This document shows, in pieces, positions 47,701 through 59,464 of a DNA stretch of 64,000 nucleotides. The position numbers and the translations under genes were made by a program. The stretch is from contig CM049311.1 of assembly GCA_026874595.1 (NCBI GenBank), forward strand, positions 45,697,676 to 45,761,675. Direction: 5' to 3'. Source of the DNA: Sipunculus nudus. Lineage: Eukaryota; Annelida; Sipuncula; Golfingiida; Sipunculidae. A model generated the notes under the pieces. The model was not told where the DNA came from. It saw only the letters and a program-made list of their open reading frames with translations, and made no database searches. Each line of letters starts with the position of its first letter. Position 1 is the first letter of the stretch.

Positions 47701-48741
47701 AACTAAAATAGAATATAAATCTCAGTGACTTTAGAATATAAATCTCAGTAGGCCCTAACTATAATAGAATATAAGTCTCAGTAACTATAATAGAATATAA
47801 ATCTCAGTGACAATAGAATATAAATCTCATTATCTATATGACAGAATATAAATCTCAGTAACTATACAAAAGAATATAAATCCCAGTAACTATAATAGAA
47901 TATAAATCTCAGTAACTATAATAGAATATAAATCTCAGAAACGATAAAAGAATACGAATCTCAGTAACTATAAAAGAATATAAATCTCAGTAACTATAAA
48001 AGAATATAAATCTCAGTGACTATGATAGAATATATAAGTCTCAGTAACTATAATAGAATATAAATCTCAGTAACTGTAATAGAATATAAATATCAGATAC
48101 TATAATAGAATATAAATCTCAGTGGCTATAATAGAATATAAATTTCAGTGACTATAATAGAAAATAAATATCAGTAGGCCCTAACTATAATAGAATATAA
48201 GTCTCAGTAACTACAATAGAATATAAATCTCAGTAACTGTAATAGATTATAAATCTCAGATACTATAATAGAATATAAATCTCAGTGACTATAATAGAAT
48301 ATCAATTTCAGTGACTATAATAGAATATAAATCTCAGTAGGCCCTAACTATAATAGAATATAAATCTCAGTAACTACAATAGAATATAAGTCTCAGTAAC
48401 TACAATAGAATATAAGCCTCAGTGGCTATATAATATAAATCTCAGTAACTATAATAGAATATAAGTCTCAGTAACTATAATAGAATATAAGTCCCAGTAA
48501 CTATGATAGAATATAAGTCTCAGTAACTATAATAGAATATTAGTCTCAGTTACTACAATAGAATATAAATCTCAGTAACTGTGATAGAATATAAATCTCA
48601 GTGACTATAATAGAATATAAATTTCAGTGACTATAATAGAATATAAATCTCAGTAGGCCCTAACTATAATAGAATATAAGTCTCAGTAACTATAATAGAA
48701 TAAAAGTCTCAGAAACTATAACAGAATATAAATCTCAATGA
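44711..48741. repeat. 26-bp minisatellite, about 150 units, continuous with the LINE 3' end
   Basis: The unit contains TAACTATAATAGAATATAAA followed by TCTCAG. The LINE tail just upstream already reads TATTCTCAGTAATTATAATA, so the first unit overlaps the LINE end. Longer variants carry CAGTAGGCCCTAACTATAAT, and several multi-unit blocks recur (for example around 46320-46480, 46480-46640 and 47900-48060). The length is irregular because of small deletions (such as ACTATATAATAT units). Confidence 0.93.
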
Positions 48742-49161
48742 CTTGATTTTCACTGTCCACTAGGAATCTAACAAAATCTGTTGGTATGCATGTGGAGTTT
48801 AAACTTTTTGGGTTAAAAATATATGGAATATGCAGTTCGCACCGATGGGTACAATCTGTCATTCCAGCGCATACAAGAAAAAATTGCATTAAAAATGAAA
48901 AAAAAAATGCATGTGGCAACAACAGTCTTCTGCAACAGACAAAGTTCTTATGTAACAGTTAACTGGTTAAAACTTCCTGGGCTTTACTGTTATGATTTGT
49001 GCCCTGCAAACGGAGGGAAAGACGACTAACAAAGAGCCATCGCTATAAAAGCTGAGATATGGTCAAATATTCTAGCTAAAACTAAAAAAAATCCTGGAGT
49101 TTCTTGATCAGAGATTAATGTAAGAACCTAACATTAACTGGCCAGTGTACTTTTTAATCAA
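48742..49161. other. Spacer between two arrays, no gene
   Basis: AT-rich sequence with a small open frame (48823-49029) of 68 codons and no recognised motif. Confidence 0.5.
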
Positions 49162-51876
49162 GATGTAAGACGGGGTGTACTTAATGCATGGATCATGGGT
49201 ACTTCCTGCTGTGATGTAAGACGGGGTATACTTTATGCATGGATCATGGGTACTTCCTGCTGTGATGTAAGACGGGGTATACTTAATGCATGGATCATGG
49301 GTACTTCCTGCTGTGATGTAAGACGGGGTATACTTAATGCATGGGTCATGGGTACTTCCTGCTGTGACGTAAGACGGGGTATACTTAATGCATGGGTCAT
49401 GGGTACTTACTGCTGTGATGTAAGACGGAGTATACTAAATGCATGGATCATGGGTACTTCCTGCTGTGATGTAAGACGGGGTGTACTTAATGCATGGATC
49501 ATGGGTACTTCCTGCTGTGATGTAAGACGGGGTATACTTTATGCATGGATCATGGGTACTTCCTGCTGTGATGTAAGACGGGGTATACTTAATGCATGGA
49601 TCATGGGTACTTCCTGCTGTGATGTAAGACGGGGTGTACTTAATGCATGGATCATGGGTACTTCCTGCTGTGATGTAAGACGGGGTATACTTAATGCATG
49701 GATCATGGGTACTTCCTGTTGTGATGTAAGACGGGGTATACTTAATGCATGGGTCATGGGTACTTCCTGCTGTGATGTAAGACGGGGTATACTTAATGCA
49801 TGGGTCATGGGTACTTCCTGCTGTGATGTAAGACGGGGTATACTTAATGCATGGATCATGGGTACTTCCTGCTGTGATGTAAGACGGGGTATACTTAATG
49901 CACGGATCATGGGTACTTCCTGCTGTGATGTAAGACGGGGTATACTTAATGCATGGGTCATGGGTACTTCCTGCTGTGATGTGAGACGGGGTATACTTAA
50001 TGCATGGGTCATGGGTAATTCCTGCTGTGATGTAAGACGGGGTATACTTAATGCATGGATCATGGGTACTTCCTGCTGTGATGTAAGACGGGGTATACTT
50101 AATGCATGGATCACCGGTACTTCCTGCTGTGAGGTAAGACGGGGTATACTTAATGCATGGATCATGGGTACTTCCTGCTGTGATGTAAGACGGGGTGTAC
50201 TTAATGCATGGATCATGGGTACTTCCTGCTGTGACGTAAGACGGGGTATACTTAATGCATGGATCATGGGTACTTCCTGCTGTGATGTAAGACGGGGTAT
50301 ACTTAATTCATGGATCATGGGTACTTCCTGCTGTGATGTAAGACGGGGTATACTTAATGCATGGATCATGGGTACTTTCTGCTGTGATGTAAGACGGGGT
50401 ATACTTAATGCATGGATCATGGGTACTTCCTGCTGGGATGTAAGACGGGGTATACTTAATGCATGGATCATGAGTACTTCCTGCTGTGATGTAAGACGGG
50501 GTATACTTAATGCATGGATCATGGGTACTTCCTGCTGTGATGTAAGACGGGGTATACTTAATGCATGGATCATGGGTACTTCCTGCTGTGACGTTAGAAG
50601 GGGTATACTTAATGCATGGATCATGGGTACTTCCTGCTGTGACGTAAGACGGGGTATACTTAATGCATGGGTCATGGGTACTTCCTGCTGTGAGGTAAGA
50701 GCGGATACTTAATGCATGGATCATGGGTACTTCCTGCTGTGATGTAAGACGGGGTGAACTTAATGCATGGATCATGGGTACTTCCTGCTGTGAGGTAAGA
50801 CGGGGTATACTTTATGCTTGGGTCATGGGTAAATCCTGCTGTGAGGTAAGACGGGGTATACTTAATGCATGAATCATGGGTACTTCCTGCTGTGATGTAA
50901 GACGGGATATACTTAATGCATGGATCATGGGTACTTCCTGCTGTGACGTAAGACGGGGTATACTTAATGCATGGATCATGGGTACTTCCTGCTGTGATGT
51001 AAGACGGGGTGTACTTAATGCATGGATCATGGGTACTTCCTGCTGTGATGTAAGACGGGGTATACTTAATACATGGATCATGGGTACTTCCGGCTGTGAC
51101 GAAAGACGGGGTATACTTAATGCATGGATCATGGGTACTTCCTGCTGTGATGTAAGACGGGGTGTACTTAATGCATGGATCATGGGTACTCCCTGTTGTG
51201 ATGTAAGATGGGGTATACTTAATACATGGATCATGGGTACTTCCGGCTGTGACGTAAGACGGGGTATACTTAATGCATGGATCATGGGTACTTCCGGCTG
51301 TGACGTAAGACGGGGTATACTTAATGCATGGATCATGGGTACTTCCTGCTGTGATGTAAGACGGGGTATACTTAATGCATCGATCATGGGTACTTCCTGC
51401 TGTGATGTAAGACGGGGTGTACTTAATGCATGAATCATGGGTACTTCCTGCTGTGGTGTAAGACGGGATATACTTAATGCATGGATCATGGGTACTTCCT
51501 GCTGTGATGTAAGACGGGGTATACTTAATGCATGGATCATTGGTACTTCCTGCTGTGACGTAAGACGGGGTATACTTAATGCATGGATCATGGGTACTTC
51601 CTGCTGTGATGTAAGACGGGATGTACTTAATGCATGGGTCATGGGTACTTCCTGCTGTGATGTAAGACGGGGTATACTCAATGCATGGATCATGGGTATT
51701 CCCTGCTGTGATGTAAGACGAGGTGTACTTAATGCATGGATCATGGGTACTTCCTGCTGTGATGTAAGACGGGGTATACTTAATGCATGGATCATGGGTA
51801 TTCCCTGCTGTGATGTAAGACGAGGTGTACTTAATGCATAGATCATGGGTACTTCCTGCTGTGATGCTACATGGGG
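49162..51876. repeat. 51-bp minisatellite, about 53 units, open in both strands
   Basis: The period-51 unit contains GATGTAAGACGGGGTATACT, TAATGCATGGATCATGGG and TACTTCCTGCTGTG. Because 51 is divisible by 3 and the unit lacks stops in several frames, a 505-codon plus frame (49195-50712; unit MGTSCCDVRRGILNAWI) coexists with long minus frames (unit MIHALSIPRLTSQQEVP). The commonest changes (GTATAC/GTGTAC, GGATC/GGGTC) alter amino acids on both strands, with no sign of synonymous bias. A deletion at about 50701 and a TGA at about 51432 break the plus frame. Non-coding is the simpler reading. Confidence 0.93.
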
Positions 51877-52225
51877 TTTTGTCAATATAAACTATATATT
51901 TTTTTTACAGTTAGCTCCTTAATTTTGCTAATATATGTTATATGGAGAGTATTTAAAGATACTAGATGTACAATATGATATCAGTGCCAGTTAAAAATCA
52001 AAAAATGCCAGAGGTTAAATGCAAGGAGAAGAAATGCCAGAGGTAAAAGTGTCAGATTGACAGAGTCATCTATTTCTCATGGGCTTTATGAGTGATTTAC
52101 GGTATAGAATTAACAAATAATGAAAAATGAAACATAAACCGATGCTGCTTTATATACAAGCAATACAATATTTAATAATTCACATACAATTCATAATGAT
52201 ATAAAAATATAAAAAAGAATTATAT
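51877..52225. other. AT-rich spacer, no gene
   Basis: Nothing recognisable apart from a short doubled segment (AAATGCCAGAGGT at about 52004 and 52033). Confidence 0.5.
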
Positions 52226-52554
52226 TAGTTAAGCTATAGGACACACATGTATATATAAATGGGTATATTATAACATCTCTGTTAATCTATAGGACACACA
52301 TGTATATATAAATGGGTATATTATAACATATCAGTTATTCTTAGTCTATAGGACGCACATATAAATATAAATGGGTATATTATAACATATCAGTTATTCT
52401 TATTCTATAGGACGCACATATAAATATAAATGGGTATATTATAACATATAAGTTATTCTTAGTCTATAGGACGCACATGTAAATATAAACGGGTATATTA
52501 TAACATTTCAGTTATTCTTAGTCTATAGGACGCACATATAAATATAAATGGGTA
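52226..52554. repeat. 59-bp minisatellite, left part
   Basis: The period-59 unit contains CTATAGGACGCACATATAAA, TATAAATGGGTATATTATAA and CATATCAGTTATTC. It stops at 52554 in AATGGGTA, where the inverted-repeat transposon begins, and resumes at 56093 in the same place of the unit. Confidence 0.9.
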
Positions 52555-52580
52555 CACTCTTAAAACACATCGGTTAAAAT
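52555..52580 (+). repeat. Left terminal inverted repeat
   Basis: 26 bp, one mismatch against the right end (CTCTT versus CTCTA). After it, both ends share a looser ACCGATnnAATAGGT segment, displaced by an extra block on the right. Confidence 0.85.
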
Positions 52581-52888
52581 GGTTACCGATAAAATAGGTT
52601 GACTGAAATCAGTTGATTTCAACTGAAATATCAGTTGGCTTCTAACTGATTGGTCGGTTAACAGGGGTACTGTTGATATCAGTTAATGTAATACACATGC
52701 TATACACTGTAGATGGTGGATCATTCATTGTGCCAATATAAGATGTAGGTCTTATTTACACTGAACTGTTCAATGTTTTATAATCTCAAACAACTTAATG
52801 ATGACAAAAGCACAATACCTGGATGATCTTAATAAATAATCTTATTTTCAGAATTATCCTACATAATTGTGGTTCATCGCATTTATTG

Positions 52889-52889
52889 A

Positions 52890-52946
<57 letters not shown>
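52889..52946. repeat. (TA)n microsatellite inside the TIR element
   Basis: About 58 bp of alternating TA with one imperfection near the start. Confidence 0.95.
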
Positions 52947-52951
<5 letters not shown>

Positions 52952-53041
52952 ATATATATAGACCTGTTTACATGCAGTCTGCGTATACAAAGTGTGCTGT
53001 CAACTTGTGATCTCACACATCCGAGCAAGTAAATTACCCGG

Positions 53042-53206
53042 TGCAGTCAGTATGGTTTGTTTGGTGATAATGTTACACCAGAAGGGGCTGCAACCAGCAA
53101 CGGTTGTGTCAAAGGTCACATTTTAGCGGGACGTTTGAGCATTCCTGCGACAGTCTTTGGAAGGAACCCATGCACAAGTACACGTGTCACTGTACAAGCC
53201 TGGTGA
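53042..53206 (+). CDS. Candidate exon or captured coding piece (unidentified)
   Basis: In a locally GC-richer patch inside the TIR element, the frame from TGC at 53042 is open for 54 codons to TGA 53204-53206. It includes GLFGDNVTPEGAATSNGC and ending residues NPCTSTRVTVQAW. The end overlaps a strong donor-like CTG|GTGAGTATT at 53202-53203, so it may be an exon that splices there rather than stopping. There is no start Met in frame after the upstream TAA (53030-53032). Family not recognised; could be chance. Confidence 0.22.
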   Translation, partial: CSQYGLFGDNVTPEGAATSNGCVKGHILAGRLSIPATVFGRNPCTSTRVTVQAW

Positions 53207-54201
53207 GTATTTGTTCATTTTTACTTTGGATTTAAACATTTTACATAAAATAATGAGAGTAGCTTAAAGTACATGTATGTACAAGTTTCAGAGTGAGAGG
53301 TGAGATGCTTGTGGGCCGCTTGATCCCGAAGTGTTGGTAAGGAAGGGATGAATTACTTGCGGAATAACATTTTCAGCACGTTGACTATGAAAAGATCTTA
53401 ATTTCTCATTCCACAGGGGTTAGGTTAAGTAATATATTATTGTGTCATATTTTGTGTTTTTATATTGACATATATTGTGTACTTTGGACATATATGACTC
53501 GCTTATTGAAACACTTGTGTGCATGCACCATCAGCCCCCCCCCCCCCCCATTATACACACTCGGTATTTGGACATTTTGCTATGGGCAATATAAGATGAC
53601 CGCAGGTTACATCTACCAACTGCCATAAAAATCACAAACAAGGAGCCTATAACCTTCTATAAATATATGATATTATAAGAAATATTACATCTAATGACTT
53701 TGCAGATTGAAAATTGAGCATTTGGTCAAGTTCATATTATTTCAGCTTGATTCAGCGTGACTTTTCCTGTAAAATGCCGGTGGACACCCCCTCCTTTTGG
53801 ACAAAGACTGACCCCTCTAAGTCACATGAACTCCCCTTCTTAAATCTTTTAATTGCCCTTGTTAACTTCTGGACATAATATAATATCAACACAATTATTG
53901 CTCAGTTTCACTGGGCACTATAATGATTCACATACATTTTTCATATTTTTTTTTAGATTCATGTTTGTACTGCTGTTTTTTTCTTCAACATTTTACAAGC
54001 TTGTCAAATTGTATGCATCTCGTTTATGGCTGCCTCACCTGCCTCCTTTGAACTCTCCAATGTTTATTGGATTCGATAAGACGTTTGAGATTCAAACATA
54101 TCTTGTTAGCAGTTTCTGCTTTGTAGTATTGAGGTAGATATTAGTTAGCATTATGGTGTAACATATAGCCAAAGTGTGAAACCAATTTCTCACATTTTCA
54201 G

Positions 54202-54310
54202 GGAATTGGATTGATGAAGAAGCGTTTGTCTAACAGACGATCTCATAAAGCAACTTGTGAAACCCATTGGATTCCGGGCAAATTTTTTAACCAGATACTG
54301 GGACTTGAAG
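54202..54310 (+). CDS. Candidate internal exon (unidentified)
   Basis: Acceptor CTCACATTTTCAG (to 54201) and donor GAAG|GTAACTG (54310/54311) bound 109 bp, open in frame 0. The residues include KKRLSNRRSHKATCETHWIP and FFNQILGLEG. Basic and Cys/His residues would suit a DNA-binding piece of a transposase, but there is no family match from memory. Evidence is the splice-site pair and the open frame only. Confidence 0.22.
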
Positions 54311-55082
54311 GTAACTGCTTCTCAGAAAGTTCAGCAATAATAGTTGCAACAATGGGTTTTATTATATGTTATATTTGCAAAGAAGAAATCTGTAGTTCCC
54401 TTAAGGATCTGATTTTTGTGTATAAGTTTAAAATTTAATCAAGGTTAATGCAAAAACAATATTCATATCCTCCTGAAATATGCAATACATTTCTCCAAAA
54501 ATGTGACAAACAGTTGTGTGAATGATAGACTATAATATTTTATGGAGCGTCATGACCCATGAGTTACATATTTCCATGTCATTTAGGCAAGATATACATC
54601 TAAATGAACATACTGATTCGTAGGTAACTTGCTTTACTGAAATAAAAAAACATATGGAACGATTCACACTCAATCTAAATAAATATTGTTCTAAATTTTC
54701 AGGATTAGTGAATACTCTTTGGCACACACAAAAGACCAGATATTAGGTATGAAGAGCTGAAGACACGTAGTGAAATTCGTCATGGTGGAAGTACCAAAGC
54801 AAAGTGCCAAAACGCATGCCGCATGAAAAAACAACAACAACAACAAAAATACCAGCAAAAAGAAAACCAGCGCTGAGCTGATTGTCATATACTTAACATT
54901 TGTTATATATTTTATGATTATTTATAACCCGTTTCAGTGTTTGTGAAATGTCTTATGATTATCTATAAAAGGTTACAGTTGTTCTTGACCGATATGACCA
55001 GCTTTATTATCTTCTTGAAGTCATCTGATCTTTGTTATCAAATGAGGATTGGAACATGCATTTTGTGTGTTGGGGCTAAGAG

Positions 55083-55335
55083 CGAGTGAAGGCAGGCACA
55101 TACTGAGTGAAACCAACCAAACCTCTTGATATCTTATAGTGAGTTAAGGTAGGCACATTCACATCGAGTGTGAAGCCAGCCACATCTGCTGTTGATATCC
55201 AACAGTGAGTGAAGGCAGGCACATACTGAGTGAAGCCAACCTCATTTCTTCTTGATATCTTACGGGGGCACATTCACATCGAGTGTGAAGCCATCCACAT
55301 TTGCAGTTTTTTACCTAATAGTGAGTTAAGGTGTG
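55083..55335. repeat. Diverged tandem repeat of about 60/125 bp
   Basis: GAGTGAAGGCAGGCACATAC TGAGTGAA and GGCACATTCACATCGAGTGT GAAGCCA alternate twice, giving a two-part unit of about 125 bp with internal similarity. Confidence 0.75.
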
Positions 55336-56066
55336 AAGGTGTGCATATGTTTTTTTAAAGTGCAGGTATATAGAAACATTAATATGATATAACTTCCCAT
55401 TTTTCTTTTATCTTAATATATATGATACCCACATCTTATCATATATAAGATCATGTATATAAAAAAAGTCGTGTACATTTATTTTAACAGATAATAAAAC
55501 TGCCAATGAAGCAGTTGTTTCTCCATAAAAAAATTAAGAATATGGAATAAGGTGTGGTTGATTTTGCTATTGTTAAAATTATAAAGGTGGCCCAGCTTGA
55601 TACATTTGGTTTTAAGATTTGTTTGTGACCTTATCCTTTTTAATATATTAGATATATAATTATGAGATGATATTGATATTTAATATATATATATATATAT
55701 ATATATTATTTGGTAAATGTTAGATATAATTTATATACCAACCAAGTAAATCAAATGTATTCGTTCGCTTCTAGCAAAAATTGTCATATTTTTCAGCCAG
55801 AAAGCCACCGGTTAAATATTTTACATGCAACTGTAGAGATGAGTTAAATTTAACCGTTTGAAGATAACCTATTGAAATAGGTTATTAATAAATCAGTTAT
55901 ATTCAACCTAAAATATCAGTTGCTGTCAACCGAAATATCAGTTAAATGTTAACTAATCCTATCAGTTGTTATGGTTACTGATCTTAAAACAGTTATGTCA
56001 ACTGATAATTAGGTTGTGGCTATTTTGACCTATTGAATCGGTTAGAATCAACTGTTTTTTCAGTTG

Positions 56067-56092
56067 ATTTTAACCGATGTGTTTTTAGAGTG
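56067..56092 (-). repeat. Right terminal inverted repeat
   Basis: The complement of the left end with one mismatch. It is followed by TA and the resumed 59-bp array. Confidence 0.85.
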
Positions 56093-57125
56093 TATATAAT
56101 AACATATAAGTTATTCTTATTCTATAGGACGCACATATAAATATAAATGGGTATATTGCAACCTATAAGTTATTCTTATTCTATAGGACACACATGCATA
56201 TATAAATGGGTATATTAAAACATATAAATTATTCTTATTCTATAGGACACACATGTATGTAAATGGGTATATTATAACATATCAGTTATTCTTATTCTAT
56301 AGGACACACATGTATATATAAATTGGTATATTATAACATATAAGTTATTCTTATTCTATATGACACACATGTATATATAAATGGGTATATTATAACATAT
56401 CAGTTATTCTTATTCTATAGGACGCACATGTAAATATAAATGGGTATATTATAACATATCAGTTAATCTATAGGACACACATATAAATATAAATGGGTAT
56501 ATTATAACATATAAGTTATTCTTATTCTATAGGACACACATATAAATATAAATGGGTATATTATAAAATATAAGTTATTCTTATTCTATAGGACGCACAT
56601 GTATATATAAATGGGTATATTATAACATATCAGTCATGTATAGGACGCACATATAAATATAAATGGGTATATTATAACATATCAGCTATTCTTATTCTAT
56701 AGGACGCACATGTATATATAAATTAATATATTATAACATATCAGTTAATCTATAGGACATACATATAAATATAAATGGGTATATTATAACATATAAGTTA
56801 TTCTTATTCTATAGGACACATATGCATAAATAAATGGTATATTATAACATATAAATTATTCTTATTCTATAGGACACACATGTAAATATAAATGGGTATA
56901 TTATAACATATCAGTTAATCTATAGGACACACATATAAGTATAAATGGGTATATTATAACATATAAGTTATTCTTATTCTATAGGACACACATATAAATA
57001 TATAAGGGTAAATTATAACATATAAGTTATTCTTATTCTATAGGACGCACATGTAAATATAAATGGGTATATTATAACATATCAGTTAATGTATAGGACA
57101 CACATTTAAATATAAATGGGTATAT
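56093..57125. repeat. 59-bp minisatellite, right part
   Basis: Same unit as 52226-52554, about 17-18 units, some shortened to about 45 bp by loss of the TTCTTATTC segment (for example near 56460, 56635, 56745 and 56915). Length variants recur in patterns, suggesting block duplications. Confidence 0.9.
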
Positions 57126-58252
57126 GTGCATGTCAGATGAAGCATGTATTGACGAACGCAAATGTCATTGCCGCAGTAACCCAAAGCGACTTGGCAGATA
57201 GCCGTGTATATAATAAGGCAAAGAGTCAGATTATTACCGCGAGCTCCTGAGACCCATACAAGACCATTGTTATCTCCCTGAGGAAGCATTATCAAACAAA
57301 TAATTACGATCCTGGGAGGAGAAAGCCATGACCCGAGCGTTGAGAAGTCAGGTGAGACTATTTAACCCCGCCCGGCAGGGCTCCGCGGTGCCCATACACT
57401 TGCGGTTACGTGCTCTTTAGACGAACTAGGTGCAAATTATAAAGTCGTTTTTGGAAGCTTAGGACTTTTTGTGCGATATACAACTCCTTGTGGGTAGCAA
57501 CGGCCGACAAAACGTCTCTGGTTTGACATCTCAATTTTTCATGCGGGATCGCCCATTCATCATGGCTGTCAAAGCAACGCGCCCACCTGAACCTCGAAAA
57601 CTCTCGCTGTTTCCCGAAAACCACCTGACCATGTCGCCCCATCATCATTTCCGCCGGGACCCTTTGTGTTCCATAGTAAATAATGGGGCATTGCCCCAGC
57701 ATCTGAAATGAATACAATTTATCATGGTCAGCACCTTGCATGGTTCGTGTCAGTCAGAACAAATTAGGTTACGTGAAATACCGTGAGAAGACCCGGATAG
57801 AATACGGCAGTGACATATGCGGTGTTCGTTCATGTACTGTAGCCGTGAACACTTGATGAATGTTTGCGTGTATTTGCTAATGACTTTATGCCTTGAATGT
57901 GGTGTTTCATCTTTTTGTATAACCCAGCACCATAAGACGAATGTGAAGAACTCTGTGAATAATAGATGCTCACGCCATCTTCAGCTGCGTCCCTAAAATG
58001 GCATCACCGAATTTGATACTTACTTGCAAAAATGTCCGTATGCATGGCAAGCTATAGATGAAAGAAACCGCAGACGACTGTGTACTGATCCCTTTAAAAA
58101 GGTGGATCTTATGACCTTCTTTTCAATTCGTAAACAACAGCATTATTTTCGAGGCGGTACAAAATTATTTCCGAGCCATCCAGTTTTATCAGTTATGTAC
58201 GGTCTGTTTTAAGCAAGACAATGTATTGACCAGAAAAGGGTAAAGTTGAGCG

Positions 58253-58253
<1 letters not shown>
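57126..58253. other. GC-balanced stretch with open frames on both strands, no gene assigned
   Basis: 57340-57740 is richer in G+C. It holds a 111-codon minus frame (57406-57741) and an 80-codon plus frame (57469-57711). Neither shows a recognisable domain or clear splice context. The rest is mixed sequence. Confidence 0.4.
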
Positions 58254-58319
<66 letters not shown>

Positions 58320-58332
58320 ATTATTATTATTT
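58254..58332. repeat. (TA)n-(TTA)n microsatellite
   Basis: About 60 bp of TA followed by about 18 bp of TTA repeats. Confidence 0.95.
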
Positions 58333-58639
58333 AATGCCCCGGGTTATTCCTTTAATGCTTCCACCATGATAAAAAGAGATGTTACAAAGAAGGATAAATA
58401 CATTAACACGTTAACAGCAGCAAAACAAAGATCTTCCGGCAATAGCATCCTTTCGTCCGAGCTACCATAAACTTTACATGTTGACAGGTCCTGATTAGTT
58501 GTCCGTGGAAACCAAAAATTTAAGTCTCTCTGACCTATATTCTCCAATGTATGGATTGAAAACTTCAGAAGCCAACCACTTGTCCATGATCAAGGCATAA
58601 AATCGTGAACGTTAAATTCAGGAATTACAAACCTGTGTG

Positions 58640-58720
58640 AGGGGGTAGGACGTAGCCTAGTGGTTAAGGCGTTGGACTTCGGAGTTGAAGGTCCCCGGTT
58701 CGAACCCCACCGGTGCCTCA
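58640..58720 (+). mobile_element. tRNA-derived SINE head
   Basis: An A-box-like TAGCCTAGTGG (58653-58663) and a perfect B box GGTTCGAACCC (58697-58707) are spaced as in a tRNA-type RNA polymerase III promoter. The acceptor and anticodon stems do not pair well, so this is a SINE head or decayed tRNA copy, not a functional tRNA gene. The body may extend to about 58860, but no known central domain or tail was recognised. Confidence 0.6.
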
Positions 58721-58879
58721 ATGGGATAATGGTGAAATCCCGGTATAGAACATCAGAGATTCGCTGTTAAGTCTTAACGACAGGTTATGACTTCTAGATT
58801 ATTCCTAACCCAAGGCGTAGAAAACCTGAAATCCTGACGACTTAATAACAACATATTTTCTTATCATATGGATACCTTC

Positions 58880-59165
58880 ATGCTCATTCGATAGATAGTG
58901 CCACCAACAGACCATGGACCTATCCTTAAAAAATTTTAAATAAGTCCTGTGTGAAAACAGAAGAGCAAGTCACTGTAATCTATATTTCCTGAGTTAAGGA
59001 GCGACAACTTGAGAAGCTATTGGTCCGTCTGTTTACATGGTACACGTCGTAAACATTAGACCCAGGAAGATCAAATTCCACACGTTTACTGGACTAGAAA
59101 AGATGATGTAGACAATAGATATATCCGGTTATGGATTATGCAACGCGTTATCTAGAGGCTGTAAC
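58880..59165. mobile_element. Weak fragment of the dispersed repeat family
   Basis: Contains AAGAGCAAGTCACTGTAATC TATATTTCCTGAG, resembling the IR3 context of copy A (GGTCACTGTGACCTATATTTTGCGAG). It also has a GTCCGTCTGTTTACATGG segment. Boundaries are unclear. Confidence 0.3.
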
Positions 59166-59464
59166 TTGCCTTATATAGAAATGCTTACAAAAGTTGAAGC
59201 TACTGGTTGATGTTTTCTCGTGGTTAGGAGTATCCACTGAAGGGTTACCTCTGACCTCATCAGTGAGGCCACCAGTTTTTTCTCTAAAAAGCAACCCCAC
59301 CCGTCCCAATTTGTCATGGAAATGCAGAGAGATTCAATATAGCTCTTAAACGGTTTTATGTTAAAACTTACGTGTGTGCAGAGACCCACCGACTAGATTC
59401 AATTTTATTTGCATATAGGGAAGCTCAATACAAGAGCACCGGATTCTCCCTTGTTGTACTGCTG

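Larger units (their letters stand above)
52555..56092. mobile_element. 3.5-kb TIR DNA transposon inserted in the 59-bp array (TA target)
   Basis: The left end CACTCTTAAAACACATCGGT TAAAAT (52555-52580) and the right end (56067-56092) are inverted repeats matching at 25 of 26 positions. TA flanks both sides (52553-52554 and 56093-56094), and the 59-bp unit continues across. TA duplication points to a cut-and-paste transposon of the Tc1/mariner type or another TA-targeting group; the superfamily is not assigned. Subterminal zones carry many AACTG/CAGTT motifs (5 on the left within about 95 bp, 8 on the right within about 175 bp). No transposase domain was recognised, so it is probably non-autonomous. 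Confidence 0.8.

Noticed and set aside
49195-50712. 505-codon open frame as a real repeat protein
   Set aside because: It is wholly made of 51-bp minisatellite units, equally open on the opposite strand, and the common unit differences change amino acids on both strands.
57406-57741. 111-codon minus-strand frame as a host gene
   Set aside because: The opposite strand is also open and no domain, splice site or start context supports it; noted only as a GC-balanced patch.
58640-58720. Functional tRNA gene
   Set aside because: The pol III boxes are good, but the acceptor and anticodon stems do not pair, so a SINE head is more likely.
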